Assembly (NCBI RefSeq): GCF_051257895.1
Contig: NZ_CP194331.1
Location: forward strand, 496,001 to 560,000
Length of the DNA stretch: 64,000 nucleotides
Reading direction: 5' to 3'
Source of the DNA: Gallionella straubiae
GTDB lineage: Bacteria > Pseudomonadota > Gammaproteobacteria > Burkholderiales > Gallionellaceae
The position numbers and the translations under genes are program-made. Below the pieces are notes generated by a model, which searched no databases, was not told the origin of the DNA, and saw only the letters and a list, made by a program, of their open reading frames with translations. The number at the start of each line of letters is the position of its first letter. Within the stretch, counting starts at the first letter, position 1. This document shows positions 34,674 to 44,363 of the stretch, one piece after another.

Positions 34674-35636
34674 ATGGTGAACAAGATGAGTCTGGGCAAT
34701 ACAGATAGCCTGATTAACGATGGTGTGTTGGTGCTCAACGAAGAAACGACCGCCCAAGCACAGAGAACTTTTATTGTTCTTGGCGCCCCCCGGGGGGGAA
34801 CTTCCATGGTGGCCGGTGTGTTGCATCACCTTGGGGTCTATATGGGAAGTGACTTGTTGCCTACCTTTGAGGACCCGTATTTAACGAAATTGATGCTGCA
34901 AGGCCGCAATGAAGATTTAAAACAGGCGATTGTTGATCGCAACCGGAGCCATTCCGATTGGGGGTGGAAATTTCCGGGGCAGCCCATTTTGGAAGCACTG
35001 CCGGAAATATCCTCTGAACTGAGGAATCCTTATTTCCTTGCGGTTTACCGCGATGTTTTTGCCATTGCGAACAGGAATTCCATATCCGCTTATGGAGACT
35101 TGTTCGAGACCATGAAATACAGCCTGAATTACTATGCGGGGCTTGGGGCATTTCTGGCGTCAAATAAAGTACCTGCAATGCTGATTTCTTATGAAAAGGT
35201 GATGCTCGACCCAAGCATGTTTGTTGATAGGGTGAGCAGGCTTTTGGGCATCGGACATGAATGCCAGGAAAATGCCATTGCCTTCATCGAGCCCAATAAA
35301 CCCGCCTACCTGGGAGCTACCGACAATCGGTGCAATGGTTTTATCGACAAGGTCGATGCCGGCTATGTGGCAGGCTGGGCTTACAGTAAAACTCAAGATT
35401 TACCCGTGGTAGTGGATATCGAATTAAACGGCCGATTGGTGAACAGCGTGCTGGCCGATCAATACCGGCCGGATGTACAGGCAATTGCTAAACATCCAAA
35501 TGGGAAGACGGGCTACAGATGCGCGCTTCCATCAGAATATCAACTCAAGCATGGCGATGAGATAAGAGTACTGATACAAACCGGCGGTGAGCGAAAAGAA
35601 GTTAACCGGTCGCCGTGGATATTTTGTATGCCTTAA
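34674..35636 (+). CDS. Sulfotransferase-like P-loop protein with GT-associated C-terminal domain
   Basis: ATG 34674 is used (GTG 34629 and ATG 34686 are alternatives; none has a strong ribosome site), giving about 320 residues. The P-loop FIVLGAPRGGTSMVAGVLHH matches the N-terminal domain of the giant glycosyltransferase at 16756. The C-terminal 90 residues (GFIDKVDAGYVAGWAYSK, VVVDIELNGRLVNSVLAD, YRPDV) are a small beta domain commonly attached to glycosyltransferases and sulfotransferases. Codon choice and base composition look more A/T-rich than in the neighbours, which may mean separate acquisition. It probably acts with cysC in polymer sulfation. Confidence 0.75.
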   Translation: MVNKMSLGNTDSLINDGVLVLNEETTAQAQRTFIVLGAPRGGTSMVAGVLHHLGVYMGSDLLPTFEDPYLTKLMLQGRNEDLKQAIVDRNRSHSDWGWKFPGQPILEALPEISSELRNPYFLAVYRDVFAIANRNSISAYGDLFETMKYSLNYYAGLGAFLASNKVPAMLISYEKVMLDPSMFVDRVSRLLGIGHECQENAIAFIEPNKPAYLGATDNRCNGFIDKVDAGYVAGWAYSKTQDLPVVVDIELNGRLVNSVLADQYRPDVQAIAKHPNGKTGYRCALPSEYQLKHGDEIRVLIQTGGERKEVNRSPWIFCMP

Positions 35637-35838
35637 CCAAGCTGGCCTTTTTGGGCCCCCAGTTCAGTGGTCTGAAACATGCCGGCCATCGGCGAGCCGA
35701 TTTTTGCGCTTTTTCCCCGAATCCGAAAAACATGTAGTATATCCGTGCCAACCAAGTGGGCCGAGGAGCGCTATTGCGTTGCCGATGGCAGTCTCGAATT
35801 GAACCATGTGAGCAGCATTTTGGTAAAAGAGATCGACG

Positions 35839-38800
35839 ATGACCCTGCTTGTCCCGGAAGATCAGCCTCCCTCCAACCGCAAGAACCTTGCCGCCTATCT
35901 GCCGCTCCTTGGGTATGTCACACTTGCATTTCTGGTTGCCGCAACAGCCTATTATTTCTTCTGGAAAATAGAAGGCGTGATCGAAGGGGGAAAACTTCGC
36001 GATCTCGGCGCAATTGCCGATACCAAGGTCAAGCAAATCAACACATGGCGCGAAGTCCAAAAGCGGACCGGGGAGAGTATTTCGAATGACTCGCTGCTGG
36101 CCGGAGAATTCGGCCAGTGGCAAGAAAAAGGCATGCCGTCGAATGAACACAAGCACCGCATCCGGAAATTGCTTTCCGAGCTGCAATATGCGAATGGCTA
36201 TAAAGCCCTTTCGTTGCTGGATAAAAAAGGCGTTCCCAGGATTTCGGCCGACGGAGATTATGCGCCGGATGCAGAGGAGGCGCGGCTGGCGGCGCAAGCG
36301 ATGGGCAACCGGAAGGCAGTATTTTCGGATTTTCACCGAGGCGACGATGCCGGGCAGGGAATATATATCGATCTGATCATACCGCTCATTACGTCCGGAA
36401 AAACTGGCCGCGTCGTGGGTGCCGCAATACTGGTAATAGACCCCAACACCTTTCTTTACCCGCTCATCCAGTCATGGCCCACCCGCCGCGGCAGCGCGGA
36501 GACGCTGCTGGTGAGGCACGAGGGTAACGAGATTTTATTTCTCAACGAGCTACACCACAATAAAGGCACGCCCCTTTCCTTACGTATTCCGTTCGAAAAG
36601 CCGAACTTCCCGGCTGCCATGGCGGTGCGCGGTGAAACGGGTACGACGGACGGCATCGATTATCGCGGTGTAGCGGTAGTTGCGGCGATGCGCGAAATTC
36701 CGGGTACACCGTGGTTCATGGTGGCAAAGATCGATAAGGCTGAACTGTTTGCTCCGATCGATCAACTCAAAACATGGGCGACAGGCCTGGGTTTTGTTAT
36801 AGCGGTGCTTGGCGGAGGCCTGTTTTTTTCCTGGCTCAAGGGAATTCGGGTAAGGCAGAGGCTGATTACGGCGCAGCGCGACGCCGCGGTGGAGCGCGAA
36901 ATGCTGGTCAAGCATTTCGAATACCTGAACAAGTATGCCAGCGACATTATCCTCGTGGCCGACGAGGCCGGCCGGATCGTGGAAGCCAATGAGCGCGCCG
37001 TGGAGACCTATGGCTACACACGGGAAGAGTTCCTGCGGATGGAGATATCCGATCTGCGCCTGCCTGCCGAAGACCCCGCGATTTTCAAGCGGCAGCTTGA
37101 ACAGCTCGGGGAGTTGGGTGAGCTGCGTTATGAAACCGCCAACCGGCGCAAGGATGGCACGACTTTTCCCATCGAGGTCAACGCCCGCATCATCGAGGTG
37201 CAAGGCACCAAATACCTGCATGGCATCGCGCGCGACATCACTGCGCGCAAACAGGCCGAGGACGCCCTGCGCAAGCATGAAACCATGTTGCGGGAATCGC
37301 AACGGATGGCGCAGATCGGCAGTTGGGAACTTGATCTGGTGAATAACATCCTTTCCTGGTCGGATGAAAATTACCGCATATTCGAAATCGATCGCACCCG
37401 GTTCGGCGCTTCCTATGAAGCCTTCCTGAATATTGTTCATCCGGATGACCGGACCATGGTCAACCGGGCCTATACCGACTCCGTAAAAAACCGGACGCCA
37501 TACGATGTTGTCCACCGGCTGCTCTTTCCGGATCAACGGGTCAAATATGTCCGGGAATGGTGCGAAACTATTTATGATCAGGAAGGCCGCCCGATTCGCT
37601 CCATTGGGACGACGCAGGATGTCACTGGGCACAAGCTGGATGAAGAAGCATTGCGCGAGAGTGAAAACCGTTACAGGCTTCTTGTCGAGTCTTCGCCATT
37701 CGGCATCCATGAGATTGATCTGGAAGGGCGCTTGCAATCCATGAACAGGGCAGGGCTCGGCATGCTCGGCCTGGATGATGCCGGGAAGGTCTGTGGTATG
37801 CCGTATCTTGAATTGGTGAGTTGGCGAGACGCCGGGCGCATCGGAACGCTTTTGTGGGATGCCATCACCAACGGGAGCCTTAGCCATTTCGAATTTTCCG
37901 CTACCGGCGATGTGCCGCGGTATTTCAAGTCGTGCTTTATCCCGATCAAGGGTGCCGACGGCAAGGTGCTGAGACTGATGAGCATTACCGAAGATATCAC
38001 CGAGCGCAGGCAAGCCGAGCAGCTGTTTCACCAGCAAAAGAATTTTATCCGACGGGTAATCGATACCGATCCGAACCTGATTGCCGTCAGGGATGCCAAG
38101 GGGAAATTCCTGCTGGCGAACCAGGCCGTGGCAACCTTGTATGGCATGGAGCCGCAAGAACTGGTCGGGAGGAATGTCGCCGAGCTATTTCCAGCCGGGG
38201 ATCAACTCGACGCGATCTTGCGCACCGACTGCGAGGTGATCGAGAAGCGCAGCCCGATCGAGTTCGTCGAGCATGATTCCAGGGATGGCATGAACCGCTG
38301 GTTCCGTGTCGCCAAAGTACCGATGGAGCAGCCGGATGGCTCGGTGCATGTGCTCGGCATAGCCGTCGATATCACCGAGAACAGGCTTGCGGCGGAGAAA
38401 CTGCTCAAATCGGCGGAGGATATCGAGGATCTTTACGACAATGCCCCGTGCGGCTATCACTCGCTGGATAAGGACGGAATTTTTGCCCGGATCAATAATA
38501 CCGAACTCAAATGGCTGGGCTACACCAGGAATGAATTGGTCGGGCAACGAAATTTCCAGGATATATTGACGCCATCCAGCGGAAACAGATTCCAGCAATA
38601 CTTCCGGAAATACAGGGGAGAAGGAGGCGTGCAGGAGCTGGAAGTGGATGTGTTGCGCAGGGACGGCACGGTGCTGCCGGTGCTGCTGACGGAAACTGCG
38701 ATTTACGATCCGGAAGGCCATTTCGTGATGAGCCGTTCGACCATGTTCGATATCACGACGCGCAGGCTGGCGGAGGTTGCCTTGCGGGAAAGTGAAAACC

Positions 38801-39882
38801 TGTTCCGCACTACGGTGGACAATGCGCCGATCATCATCTGGGTAGCAGAGGTAAGCGACGAACGAGCCTATCAGGGCTGCAATTTCTTCAACCAGCGGTG
38901 GCACGATTTTACCGGGCATGCACGGGAAGAAACTCAGGTGCGCGACTGGGTAAGATATGTCCACCCCGATGATGCGGAGCGCTGCCTCGATGTTTACAGC
39001 AAAGCCATCGGGCAAATACAGCCGTTCAAGCTGGAATACCGTCTGCGGCGCCAGGACGGCATATACCGCTGGATGCTGGATTCCGGCATTCCCCGTTTTA
39101 CGGAAGAGGGAGATTTTTCCGGTTATATTGGAACCTGCGTCGATATAACCGAGCAGAAACAATTCGAGAATATGCGGGAGAAGATGGAGCATGTTGGCCG
39201 CCTTAACATTGCCGGGGAAATGGCTTCCAGCATGGCGCACGAACTGAGCCAGCCCTTGACCGCATGCAGCAATTACCTGGATGGCTGCCTGCGGCGCATG
39301 GAGGAAAACGACTGGAACAGGGAAAAGCTCCATAGGGCAGTACAGCTTGCACATAAACAGTCCGAGCGGGCCGGCAAGATCATCAACCATCTGAAGGAAA
39401 TGGTGAGAAAGCAGGGTCACGAACGCGTTTTGATTGACGTCAACCAGTTGGCCAGGGATGTCGTAACGTTTCTGGAGGACGAGATCAAGCGCCAGGGTAT
39501 TTCCGTACACATGGCTTTGTTTCCCTTGCCCAAAGTCATGGCATGCAAGGTGGAGATCGAGCAGGTATTGCTGAACCTGTGCAAAAATGCCATTGAATCG
39601 ATGCATTCCTGCCCGCAGCGTGAACTGCGCCTGTCTACCGGCGTTGTTGAATCCGGTGAGATATTGGTTACGGTAAGCGACAGTGGAAGTGGTATTCCGG
39701 CGGGTGGGATGGAGAGCCTGTTCAACCCCTTCCAGTCCTCGAAACGGGATGGGCTTGGTCTCGGATTGGCCATTTGCCGCAGCTTTGTCGAAAATCACGG
39801 TGGCCGGATCTGGGCGGATACGCAACGCGAATTCGGCGCCGAATTCTATTTCACTCTTCCTATCGGAGCAGAACATGAATGA
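35839..39882 (+). CDS. Membrane sensor histidine kinase with six PAS domains (FixL/TodS-like)
   Basis: This 1,347-residue kinase has membrane helices near residues 18-43 and 308-328, flanking a periplasmic Cache-like domain. Six PAS/PAC units follow (about residues 358-1115), each closing with a DIT motif (GIARDITARKQ, GTTQDVTGHK, SITEDITERRQ, GIAVDITENR, TMFDITTRR, GTCVDITEQKQ). The kinase core has the His box SMAHELSQPLTACSNYLDG and the ATPase motifs LLNLCKNAIESM, VSDSGSGIP and GLGLGLAICRSFVENHGG. AHELSQPL is characteristic of FixL/TtrS-type kinases. It overlaps the FixJ-like regulator gene by 8 bases, so they form a two-component pair. Confidence 0.92.
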   Translation: MTLLVPEDQPPSNRKNLAAYLPLLGYVTLAFLVAATAYYFFWKIEGVIEGGKLRDLGAIADTKVKQINTWREVQKRTGESISNDSLLAGEFGQWQEKGMPSNEHKHRIRKLLSELQYANGYKALSLLDKKGVPRISADGDYAPDAEEARLAAQAMGNRKAVFSDFHRGDDAGQGIYIDLIIPLITSGKTGRVVGAAILVIDPNTFLYPLIQSWPTRRGSAETLLVRHEGNEILFLNELHHNKGTPLSLRIPFEKPNFPAAMAVRGETGTTDGIDYRGVAVVAAMREIPGTPWFMVAKIDKAELFAPIDQLKTWATGLGFVIAVLGGGLFFSWLKGIRVRQRLITAQRDAAVEREMLVKHFEYLNKYASDIILVADEAGRIVEANERAVETYGYTREEFLRMEISDLRLPAEDPAIFKRQLEQLGELGELRYETANRRKDGTTFPIEVNARIIEVQGTKYLHGIARDITARKQAEDALRKHETMLRESQRMAQIGSWELDLVNNILSWSDENYRIFEIDRTRFGASYEAFLNIVHPDDRTMVNRAYTDSVKNRTPYDVVHRLLFPDQRVKYVREWCETIYDQEGRPIRSIGTTQDVTGHKLDEEALRESENRYRLLVESSPFGIHEIDLEGRLQSMNRAGLGMLGLDDAGKVCGMPYLELVSWRDAGRIGTLLWDAITNGSLSHFEFSATGDVPRYFKSCFIPIKGADGKVLRLMSITEDITERRQAEQLFHQQKNFIRRVIDTDPNLIAVRDAKGKFLLANQAVATLYGMEPQELVGRNVAELFPAGDQLDAILRTDCEVIEKRSPIEFVEHDSRDGMNRWFRVAKVPMEQPDGSVHVLGIAVDITENRLAAEKLLKSAEDIEDLYDNAPCGYHSLDKDGIFARINNTELKWLGYTRNELVGQRNFQDILTPSSGNRFQQYFRKYRGEGGVQELEVDVLRRDGTVLPVLLTETAIYDPEGHFVMSRSTMFDITTRRLAEVALRESENLFRTTVDNAPIIIWVAEVSDERAYQGCNFFNQRWHDFTGHAREETQVRDWVRYVHPDDAERCLDVYSKAIGQIQPFKLEYRLRRQDGIYRWMLDSGIPRFTEEGDFSGYIGTCVDITEQKQFENMREKMEHVGRLNIAGEMASSMAHELSQPLTACSNYLDGCLRRMEENDWNREKLHRAVQLAHKQSERAGKIINHLKEMVRKQGHERVLIDVNQLARDVVTFLEDEIKRQGISVHMALFPLPKVMACKVEIEQVLLNLCKNAIESMHSCPQRELRLSTGVVESGEILVTVSDSGSGIPAGGMESLFNPFQSSKRDGLGLGLAICRSFVENHGGRIWADTQREFGAEFYFTLPIGAEHE

Positions 39883-40495
39883 AAGCAACAGACAGCCGAT
39901 GATATTCGTGGTGGACGACGACGAGGCCATGCGCGACTCGATTCACTGGCTGCTGGAATCGGTGAATCTTGAAACCAGGATGTTCGCCAGCACGAGTGAT
40001 TTCGTGGCTTCCTGCGATCCCGATGAGGAAGGCTGCCTGCTGCTGGATGTACGGATGCCGGGTATGAGCGGCATGGAGCTTCTCGAGGCGCTCAAATACA
40101 GCGGCATTACTCTGCCCGTCATTATCATTACCGGCCACGGCGACGTGCCCATGGCCGTTCGCGCCTTGAAACACGGCGCATTCGATTTTATCCAGAAGCC
40201 ATTCAACGCGCAGGAGTTGCTGGATCGGGTTAATGCCGCTCTCGAACTGGACAGAAAGAATCGCCAGCGATCCGGCGAAGTCGAGCGGCGGCGCGCCTAT
40301 TTTGCTTCGCTGACCGAGCGCGAGACTGAGGTGGTGGAACTGCTGGTGGCCGGAAATTCAAGCAAAGTCATTGCGCAGAAACTTCAAATCAGCCCGAAAA
40401 CAGTGGATATCCATCGTGCCAACATCATGAGAAAACTCAATGTCGGTAGCGTCGTCGAAATCGCCCAACTCCGGTTGGACCTGCAGGATTCCTGA
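39875..40495 (+). CDS. FixJ/NarL-family response regulator
   Basis: The start is ATG 39875 with CGGAGC upstream, overlapping the kinase gene; the product is 206 residues. The receiver has the FVVDDDEAMR acidic pocket, LLLDVRMPGMSGMELLE with the phospho-Asp, and IIITGHGD with IQKPFNAQELL, a FixJ-type receiver. The output is a LuxR-type HTH (LTERETEVVELLVAGNSSKV, ISPKTVDIHRANIMRKL). It should bind a palindromic site. The conserved element B begins 137 bases after its stop and may be its target. Confidence 0.94.
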   Translation: MNESNRQPMIFVVDDDEAMRDSIHWLLESVNLETRMFASTSDFVASCDPDEEGCLLLDVRMPGMSGMELLEALKYSGITLPVIIITGHGDVPMAVRALKHGAFDFIQKPFNAQELLDRVNAALELDRKNRQRSGEVERRRAYFASLTERETEVVELLVAGNSSKVIAQKLQISPKTVDIHRANIMRKLNVGSVVEIAQLRLDLQDS

Positions 40496-40920
40496 AGCAA
40501 TTCAAAAATTATGTCGTGTTGCGCAGCGCACGCTACGCTGGTTTCGTGCGGCGTTCTTACACGTCATTCTATGTGGGCTAACAAAACCATTTACCCGTTC
40601 TGCCGGGTTGCAACGATATTTCCCTACTGCCGCTAGGTAATCCTACCTATTTGAAATCGACAGGATTCGTTACATGATATTCCCACGTTGTCGAAGGGAA
40701 TGCACCGTAACAAATATAGCGTTCAGCTCTTCCCGGAGCTTTTGCTACCGCATAACCAATCGACCCAGACGCAGACGGCAAGTGCTATCGAAGCGTGGCC
40801 GATGATACGGCGAACAAGTTTCCATTCCAAAGTACGCCACTAGCTGGAGATCAGGGTGGCATAAAGAGTTTTCACTAAATCGGGTGATCGTTCATGCAAT
40901 GCGATATCGGGAGGTGGCAC
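40496..40920. other. Intergenic region carrying element B
   Basis: No gene is supported in these 425 bases. They contain the conserved palindrome promoter at 40632-40705 and a leader of about 215 bases before the kinase gene at 40921. Confidence 0.6.
40632..40705 (+). promoter_or_regulatory. Conserved palindrome promoter element, copy B
   Basis: The element reads TAGGTAATCCTACCTATTT, TACATGAT 36 bases after the start of AGGTA, then CCCACGTTGT and ATGCA. It lies between the fixJ-like gene and the NarX-like kinase gene and points toward the kinase. Confidence 0.8.
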
Positions 40921-41772
40921 ATGTACGCGAAATCGATAGGACAATTAAGGCAACGGCGCCAATCTGTGGCCTCAGCGGCAGAGGCAAAGGGCCGTTACAC
41001 ATCCGGCAGGGTTTCATGCAGGCAGCAAACCGAATTGCAGCGGCTATCTGCCCGCTTGCTGGAGGTTCAGGAAAGCGAGCGGCGGCGGATCGCCACCGAT
41101 TTGCATGATGTGCTCGGCCAATCGTTGACCGTGATCAAGCTTATGCTGGATGAGTCGGTGATGTTGCTGGCCGCAAACGAGACAAAAAGCGCGGCCGAAT
41201 CGCTGCAGCAGATGAGACTCAAGGTCAAAGGGGCATTCGAAGAGTTACGCTGCGTTTCCATGAACCTGCGCCCTGCAATAATCGACGATCTCGGCATCCT
41301 CGCGACCCTGTCGTGGTTTTTCCGGGAGTTTGAAATGGCCTGTCAGGGGATAAAAGTCGAAAAATCCTTCGGCATCCAGGAAGGCGGCATACCTGCGCCG
41401 CTCAAGATAATAATTTTCCGCATCATTCAGGAAGCAACCAACAATATCGTCAAGCACGCCAACGCCAGCCATATCCGGGTGAGCCTGAAGAGAGCCGGCG
41501 CTACCTTGCACCTCTCGATCGACGATAACGGAGATGGTTTCGACCCGCTGGAGGCTGGCAAGTCCCGCCCTTTCGGCAAAGGGCTCGGCCTTTTGAGCAT
41601 GAAAGAACGTGCCGAACTCTCCGGGGGGACCTATGTAATGGAATCCAGAGCCGGGCAAGGAACAAGAATTAATGTTTCGTGGCCGCTCAGCGAATTGGAG
41701 GATAGGCATTCAGGGCAGAAAGTGACCTGGCGCAATAGCCTGAGGATCGTTGCCAATCCGATCGTATTGTGA
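40921..41772 (+). CDS. Cytosolic NarX/DegS-like sensor histidine kinase
   Basis: ATG 40921 is preferred because GGGAGGTGGC lies just upstream; an in-frame ATG at 40894 has none. The 283-residue protein has no membrane helix. Its HisKA_3 domain contains ERRRIATDLHDVLGQSLTVI with the phospho-acceptor His, and the ATPase domain has IIQEATNNIVKHANASH, DDNGDGFDP and GKGLGLLSMKERAELSGG. Kinases of this class pair with NarL-type regulators; the nearest candidates are at 45392 and 45886. With no sensor domain, it may be controlled by a partner protein such as the PAS protein at 30642. Confidence 0.9.
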   Translation: MYAKSIGQLRQRRQSVASAAEAKGRYTSGRVSCRQQTELQRLSARLLEVQESERRRIATDLHDVLGQSLTVIKLMLDESVMLLAANETKSAAESLQQMRLKVKGAFEELRCVSMNLRPAIIDDLGILATLSWFFREFEMACQGIKVEKSFGIQEGGIPAPLKIIIFRIIQEATNNIVKHANASHIRVSLKRAGATLHLSIDDNGDGFDPLEAGKSRPFGKGLGLLSMKERAELSGGTYVMESRAGQGTRINVSWPLSELEDRHSGQKVTWRNSLRIVANPIVL

Positions 41773-41817
41773 CACTACAGAATTACGCTGATCCATCTGG
41801 CCAGGAGCCTTTCACCC

Positions 41818-42645
41818 ATGTCAAAAATACTTGCGCAGCCGGCATATCGTGAGCACAAGCAAAACAACCTTCTTGCCGGGCTTCCTGCAGCGGTGTATGA
41901 GCGCTTGGCGCCAGATATGGAACTGGTGCCACTGAGGTTCGGTTCGATTCTCTACGAAGACGAGGCGCAGTTGCGCCATGTCTATTTCCCCACCGATAGC
42001 GTCATTACGCTTCTTCGCCGGATGGAAGACGGATTGCCGGCGGAGATTGCAGTAATCGGCAATGAAGGTCTGGTCGGGATTGCCACGTTCATGGGAGGGC
42101 CTTCCATCTCGGGCCGGGCAGTGGTGCAAAGTGCCGGTTGCGCCTACCGGCTTGACTCCAGCGCGCTGAAGTGGGAATTCGAACTCGGCGGTGCGCTACG
42201 GAATGTTCTGCTGCACTACACGCAGTCGCTGATCAAGATGATGGCGCAGACTGCAGCATGCAACCGGTATCATTCGGTGGAGCAGCAGCTGTGCCGCTGG
42301 TTGCTGTCGAGCATGGATAGATTGCCTTCAAACGAGTTGCTGATGACGCAGGATCTGATTGCCAATATGCCGGGATTGCGCCGCGAGGGTATTGCCGAAG
42401 CAGCCAGAAAACTGCATGCAGCCGGGATAGTTAATTACACTTGTGGGCGGATTGTCGTGCTGGATCGACCGAAACTGGAAGCACAGGCCTGCGGGTGCTA
42501 TATGGTGGTCAAAAGAGAGTTTGAGCGGCTGCTGTCGGCGCAACGACCGCAGGCTGTTGCTGCCCGTATCCCTGCACGGCCCGTAAGCAGTGCCTTGTCA
42601 CATGGTATGTGGTGGAGGCCAGCTTCGATTCCCAGGAAAAATTAA
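41818..42645 (+). CDS. Crp/Fnr-family transcriptional regulator
   Basis: This 275-residue protein has an N-terminal cyclic-nucleotide-binding-type beta roll (FGSILYEDEAQLRHVYFPTDSVITLL and GNEGLVGIATFMGG) and a C-terminal winged-helix region (LLMTQDLIANMPGLRREGIAEAARKLHAAGIV). The four Fnr iron-sulfur cysteines are absent, so it is not an oxygen-sensing Fnr. The phrase VYFPTDSVITLL places it in the large family of Crp-like regulators of unknown ligand. It lies in the same direction, 45 bases after the kinase gene. Confidence 0.88.
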   Translation: MSKILAQPAYREHKQNNLLAGLPAAVYERLAPDMELVPLRFGSILYEDEAQLRHVYFPTDSVITLLRRMEDGLPAEIAVIGNEGLVGIATFMGGPSISGRAVVQSAGCAYRLDSSALKWEFELGGALRNVLLHYTQSLIKMMAQTAACNRYHSVEQQLCRWLLSSMDRLPSNELLMTQDLIANMPGLRREGIAEAARKLHAAGIVNYTCGRIVVLDRPKLEAQACGCYMVVKREFERLLSAQRPQAVAARIPARPVSSALSHGMWWRPASIPRKN

Positions 42646-42702
42646 CCAGAAGGGCTGCCGATAATATTTTGGGTTGTTGCGGTACGCCGATCGAATTTTT
42701 CC

Positions 42703-44163
42703 TCATTGATGGGCATTTTCGCCGTGATGCGAATAGCCGTTGCGCCCCGCCCCCTTGATCTTGTACATGGCGGTGTCCGCATGGTGCAACAAGCTGTCCG
42801 CATCTTCGCCATCATCCGGGAAAACACTGATGCCTATACTGGCGGTAACACGCAGTTTCTGCCCATCGATATTCAATGGATCAGCCAGGCATTCCAGGAA
42901 TTTCCTGGCGACATTGCTTGCGTCATCGAGGTGAGAGATAACCGGAATAATCACGGTGAATTCGTCACCCCCCAGTCTGGCGAGCGTGTCGCCCTCGCGT
43001 AAACAGCTTTTCATGCGCTCTGTCGCAGCCACCAGCACTGCGTCACCGATCTTGTGCCCCAAGGTATCGTTGATCTGCTTGAACTCATCAAGGTCGACAA
43101 AAATAACCGCCAGCATTTGCCTGTCGCGCCGTGCATGGGAGAGGGATACACTGAGCCGGTCAAGAAACAGGCGCCGGTTGGGAAGCCCGGTGAGTCCGTC
43201 GTAGTAGGCCAGGTATTGCAGTCGCTCCAGAACATATTCCTGGGTATGGGCGTCGGAAAAAATCCCGACATAATTGATTACCCGTTGCTGGCTATCCTTG
43301 ACGGTGCTGATGCTCAGCCACTCCGGATAAATCTCGCCGCTCTTGTGACGGTTCCAGATTTCTCCCTGCCATTGCCCGTTTTTGTTCAGCGAGTCCCACA
43401 TTTCCCGGTAGAAATCCTTGTCATGATGGCCGGATTTGAGCATGGCGGGGGTGTTGCCGATAGCTTCGTGGGCCGCGTATCCGGTGGTTTTTTCGAAGGC
43501 CGGATTGACCGAGCGGATAATTTTGCGGGCATCCGTAATCATGACCCCCTCGGCTACGCTCTCGGTCAGGCGTGAAGCAAGACGGGACGCCTCATCAGCC
43601 CTCCTGGATTCACTCAGGTCTGTCATCACCATATGGCAGGCGAGTGTATGGTCTGAGCTTTCCATGACCCTGCTTTCCAGGCGCACATCGCGCAGGGTGC
43701 CAGTTGGGGTTTTGATTCTTGACTCGATGGCAAGATTGTCGCGCGACAGGAATACCTGGTGCAGGTGATTGAGAAACTGAGAACGGTCATTTTCGGCGAG
43801 CCATGCTATGAAGTGCTTGCCCAGCAGGTGGGCACGTCCCCTGCCAAGCATGGCGACACCGGCCTGGTTGACCGTCAGTGTGCGCCCTTTCTCGTCCAGG
43901 GTCAGGCAACCGACAGGCACCAGGTCGAAGAGAACGGTGTGGTGTTTGCGCGTATCCTTCAGCTGCTGCCGGAATTTAAGAAATTCTTGTTTGCATCTTG
44001 CCAGCTCAAACTGGTCGAACCACAATTCATGCAGCAGGCTCTGGGTATCGTTCTGCTTGTATGAAGGTGATTGGGCGAGTAAATTTTTACTATCTGGAAG
44101 CATGTCGGCTTTTGCGAATAGCCCGGATGCCTTTCCGAGCAGCATCCTGCCTAACGTTGCCAT
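42703..44163 (-). CDS. PAS-GGDEF diguanylate cyclase
   Basis: The start is the minus-strand ATG ending at 44163, with GAGGG upstream; upstream in-frame codons extend to 44202. The product is 486 residues. It has an N-terminal helical region, two PAS domains (DLVPVGCLTLDEKGRTLTVN; ITDARKIIRSVNPAFEKTTG) and a C-terminal GGDEF domain (LTGLPNRRLFLDRL, RLGGDEFTVIIP). The GGDEF motif is intact, so it should make cyclic di-GMP, which typically promotes attachment and polysaccharide production. It overlaps the 70-residue SAP-like gene upstream and is probably translated with it. Confidence 0.92.
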   Translation of the reverse strand: MATLGRMLLGKASGLFAKADMLPDSKNLLAQSPSYKQNDTQSLLHELWFDQFELARCKQEFLKFRQQLKDTRKHHTVLFDLVPVGCLTLDEKGRTLTVNQAGVAMLGRGRAHLLGKHFIAWLAENDRSQFLNHLHQVFLSRDNLAIESRIKTPTGTLRDVRLESRVMESSDHTLACHMVMTDLSESRRADEASRLASRLTESVAEGVMITDARKIIRSVNPAFEKTTGYAAHEAIGNTPAMLKSGHHDKDFYREMWDSLNKNGQWQGEIWNRHKSGEIYPEWLSISTVKDSQQRVINYVGIFSDAHTQEYVLERLQYLAYYDGLTGLPNRRLFLDRLSVSLSHARRDRQMLAVIFVDLDEFKQINDTLGHKIGDAVLVAATERMKSCLREGDTLARLGGDEFTVIIPVISHLDDASNVARKFLECLADPLNIDGQKLRVTASIGISVFPDDGEDADSLLHHADTAMYKIKGAGRNGYSHHGENAHQ

Positions 44164-44363
44164 GCTGCCCTCAGTTTGCTGCAGTCCTTCCGCCATTCGC
44201 AATTTTCCATGCAGTCATAGCGCTTATCTGTAGAGAAACAAGGCTCGCCGCCGCGGAGCGCCTGGATTGTCCGGATCAGCCCCGTCTGCGATGTGTGTGT
44301 GGCGCATTCCTTTAATCCGAATTCGCACGCCAGTTGCTGCAATTCTTTCAAGGTCATAGCCAT
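44151..44363 (-). CDS. Small SAP-like domain protein
   Basis: The ATG ends at 44363 with TGGAGAAAAT upstream; the protein is 70 residues (MAMTLKELQQLACEFGLKEC). The first 40 residues look like a SAP or Rho-N-type helix-extended-helix DNA-binding motif (ELQQLACEFGL, TGLIRTIQALRG). The tail has a Cys pattern, CFSTDKRYDCMENCEWRKDC. A longer 154-codon frame back to 44615 lacks support. Its end overlaps the start of the diguanylate cyclase gene by 13 bases. The function is unknown. Confidence 0.65.
   Translation of the reverse strand: MAMTLKELQQLACEFGLKECATHTSQTGLIRTIQALRGGEPCFSTDKRYDCMENCEWRKDCSKLRAAWQR

Noticed and set aside
38185..39930. Minus-strand frame of 581 codons inside the kinase gene
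   Set aside because: It is a shadow of the PAS-kinase coding strand, without family motifs.
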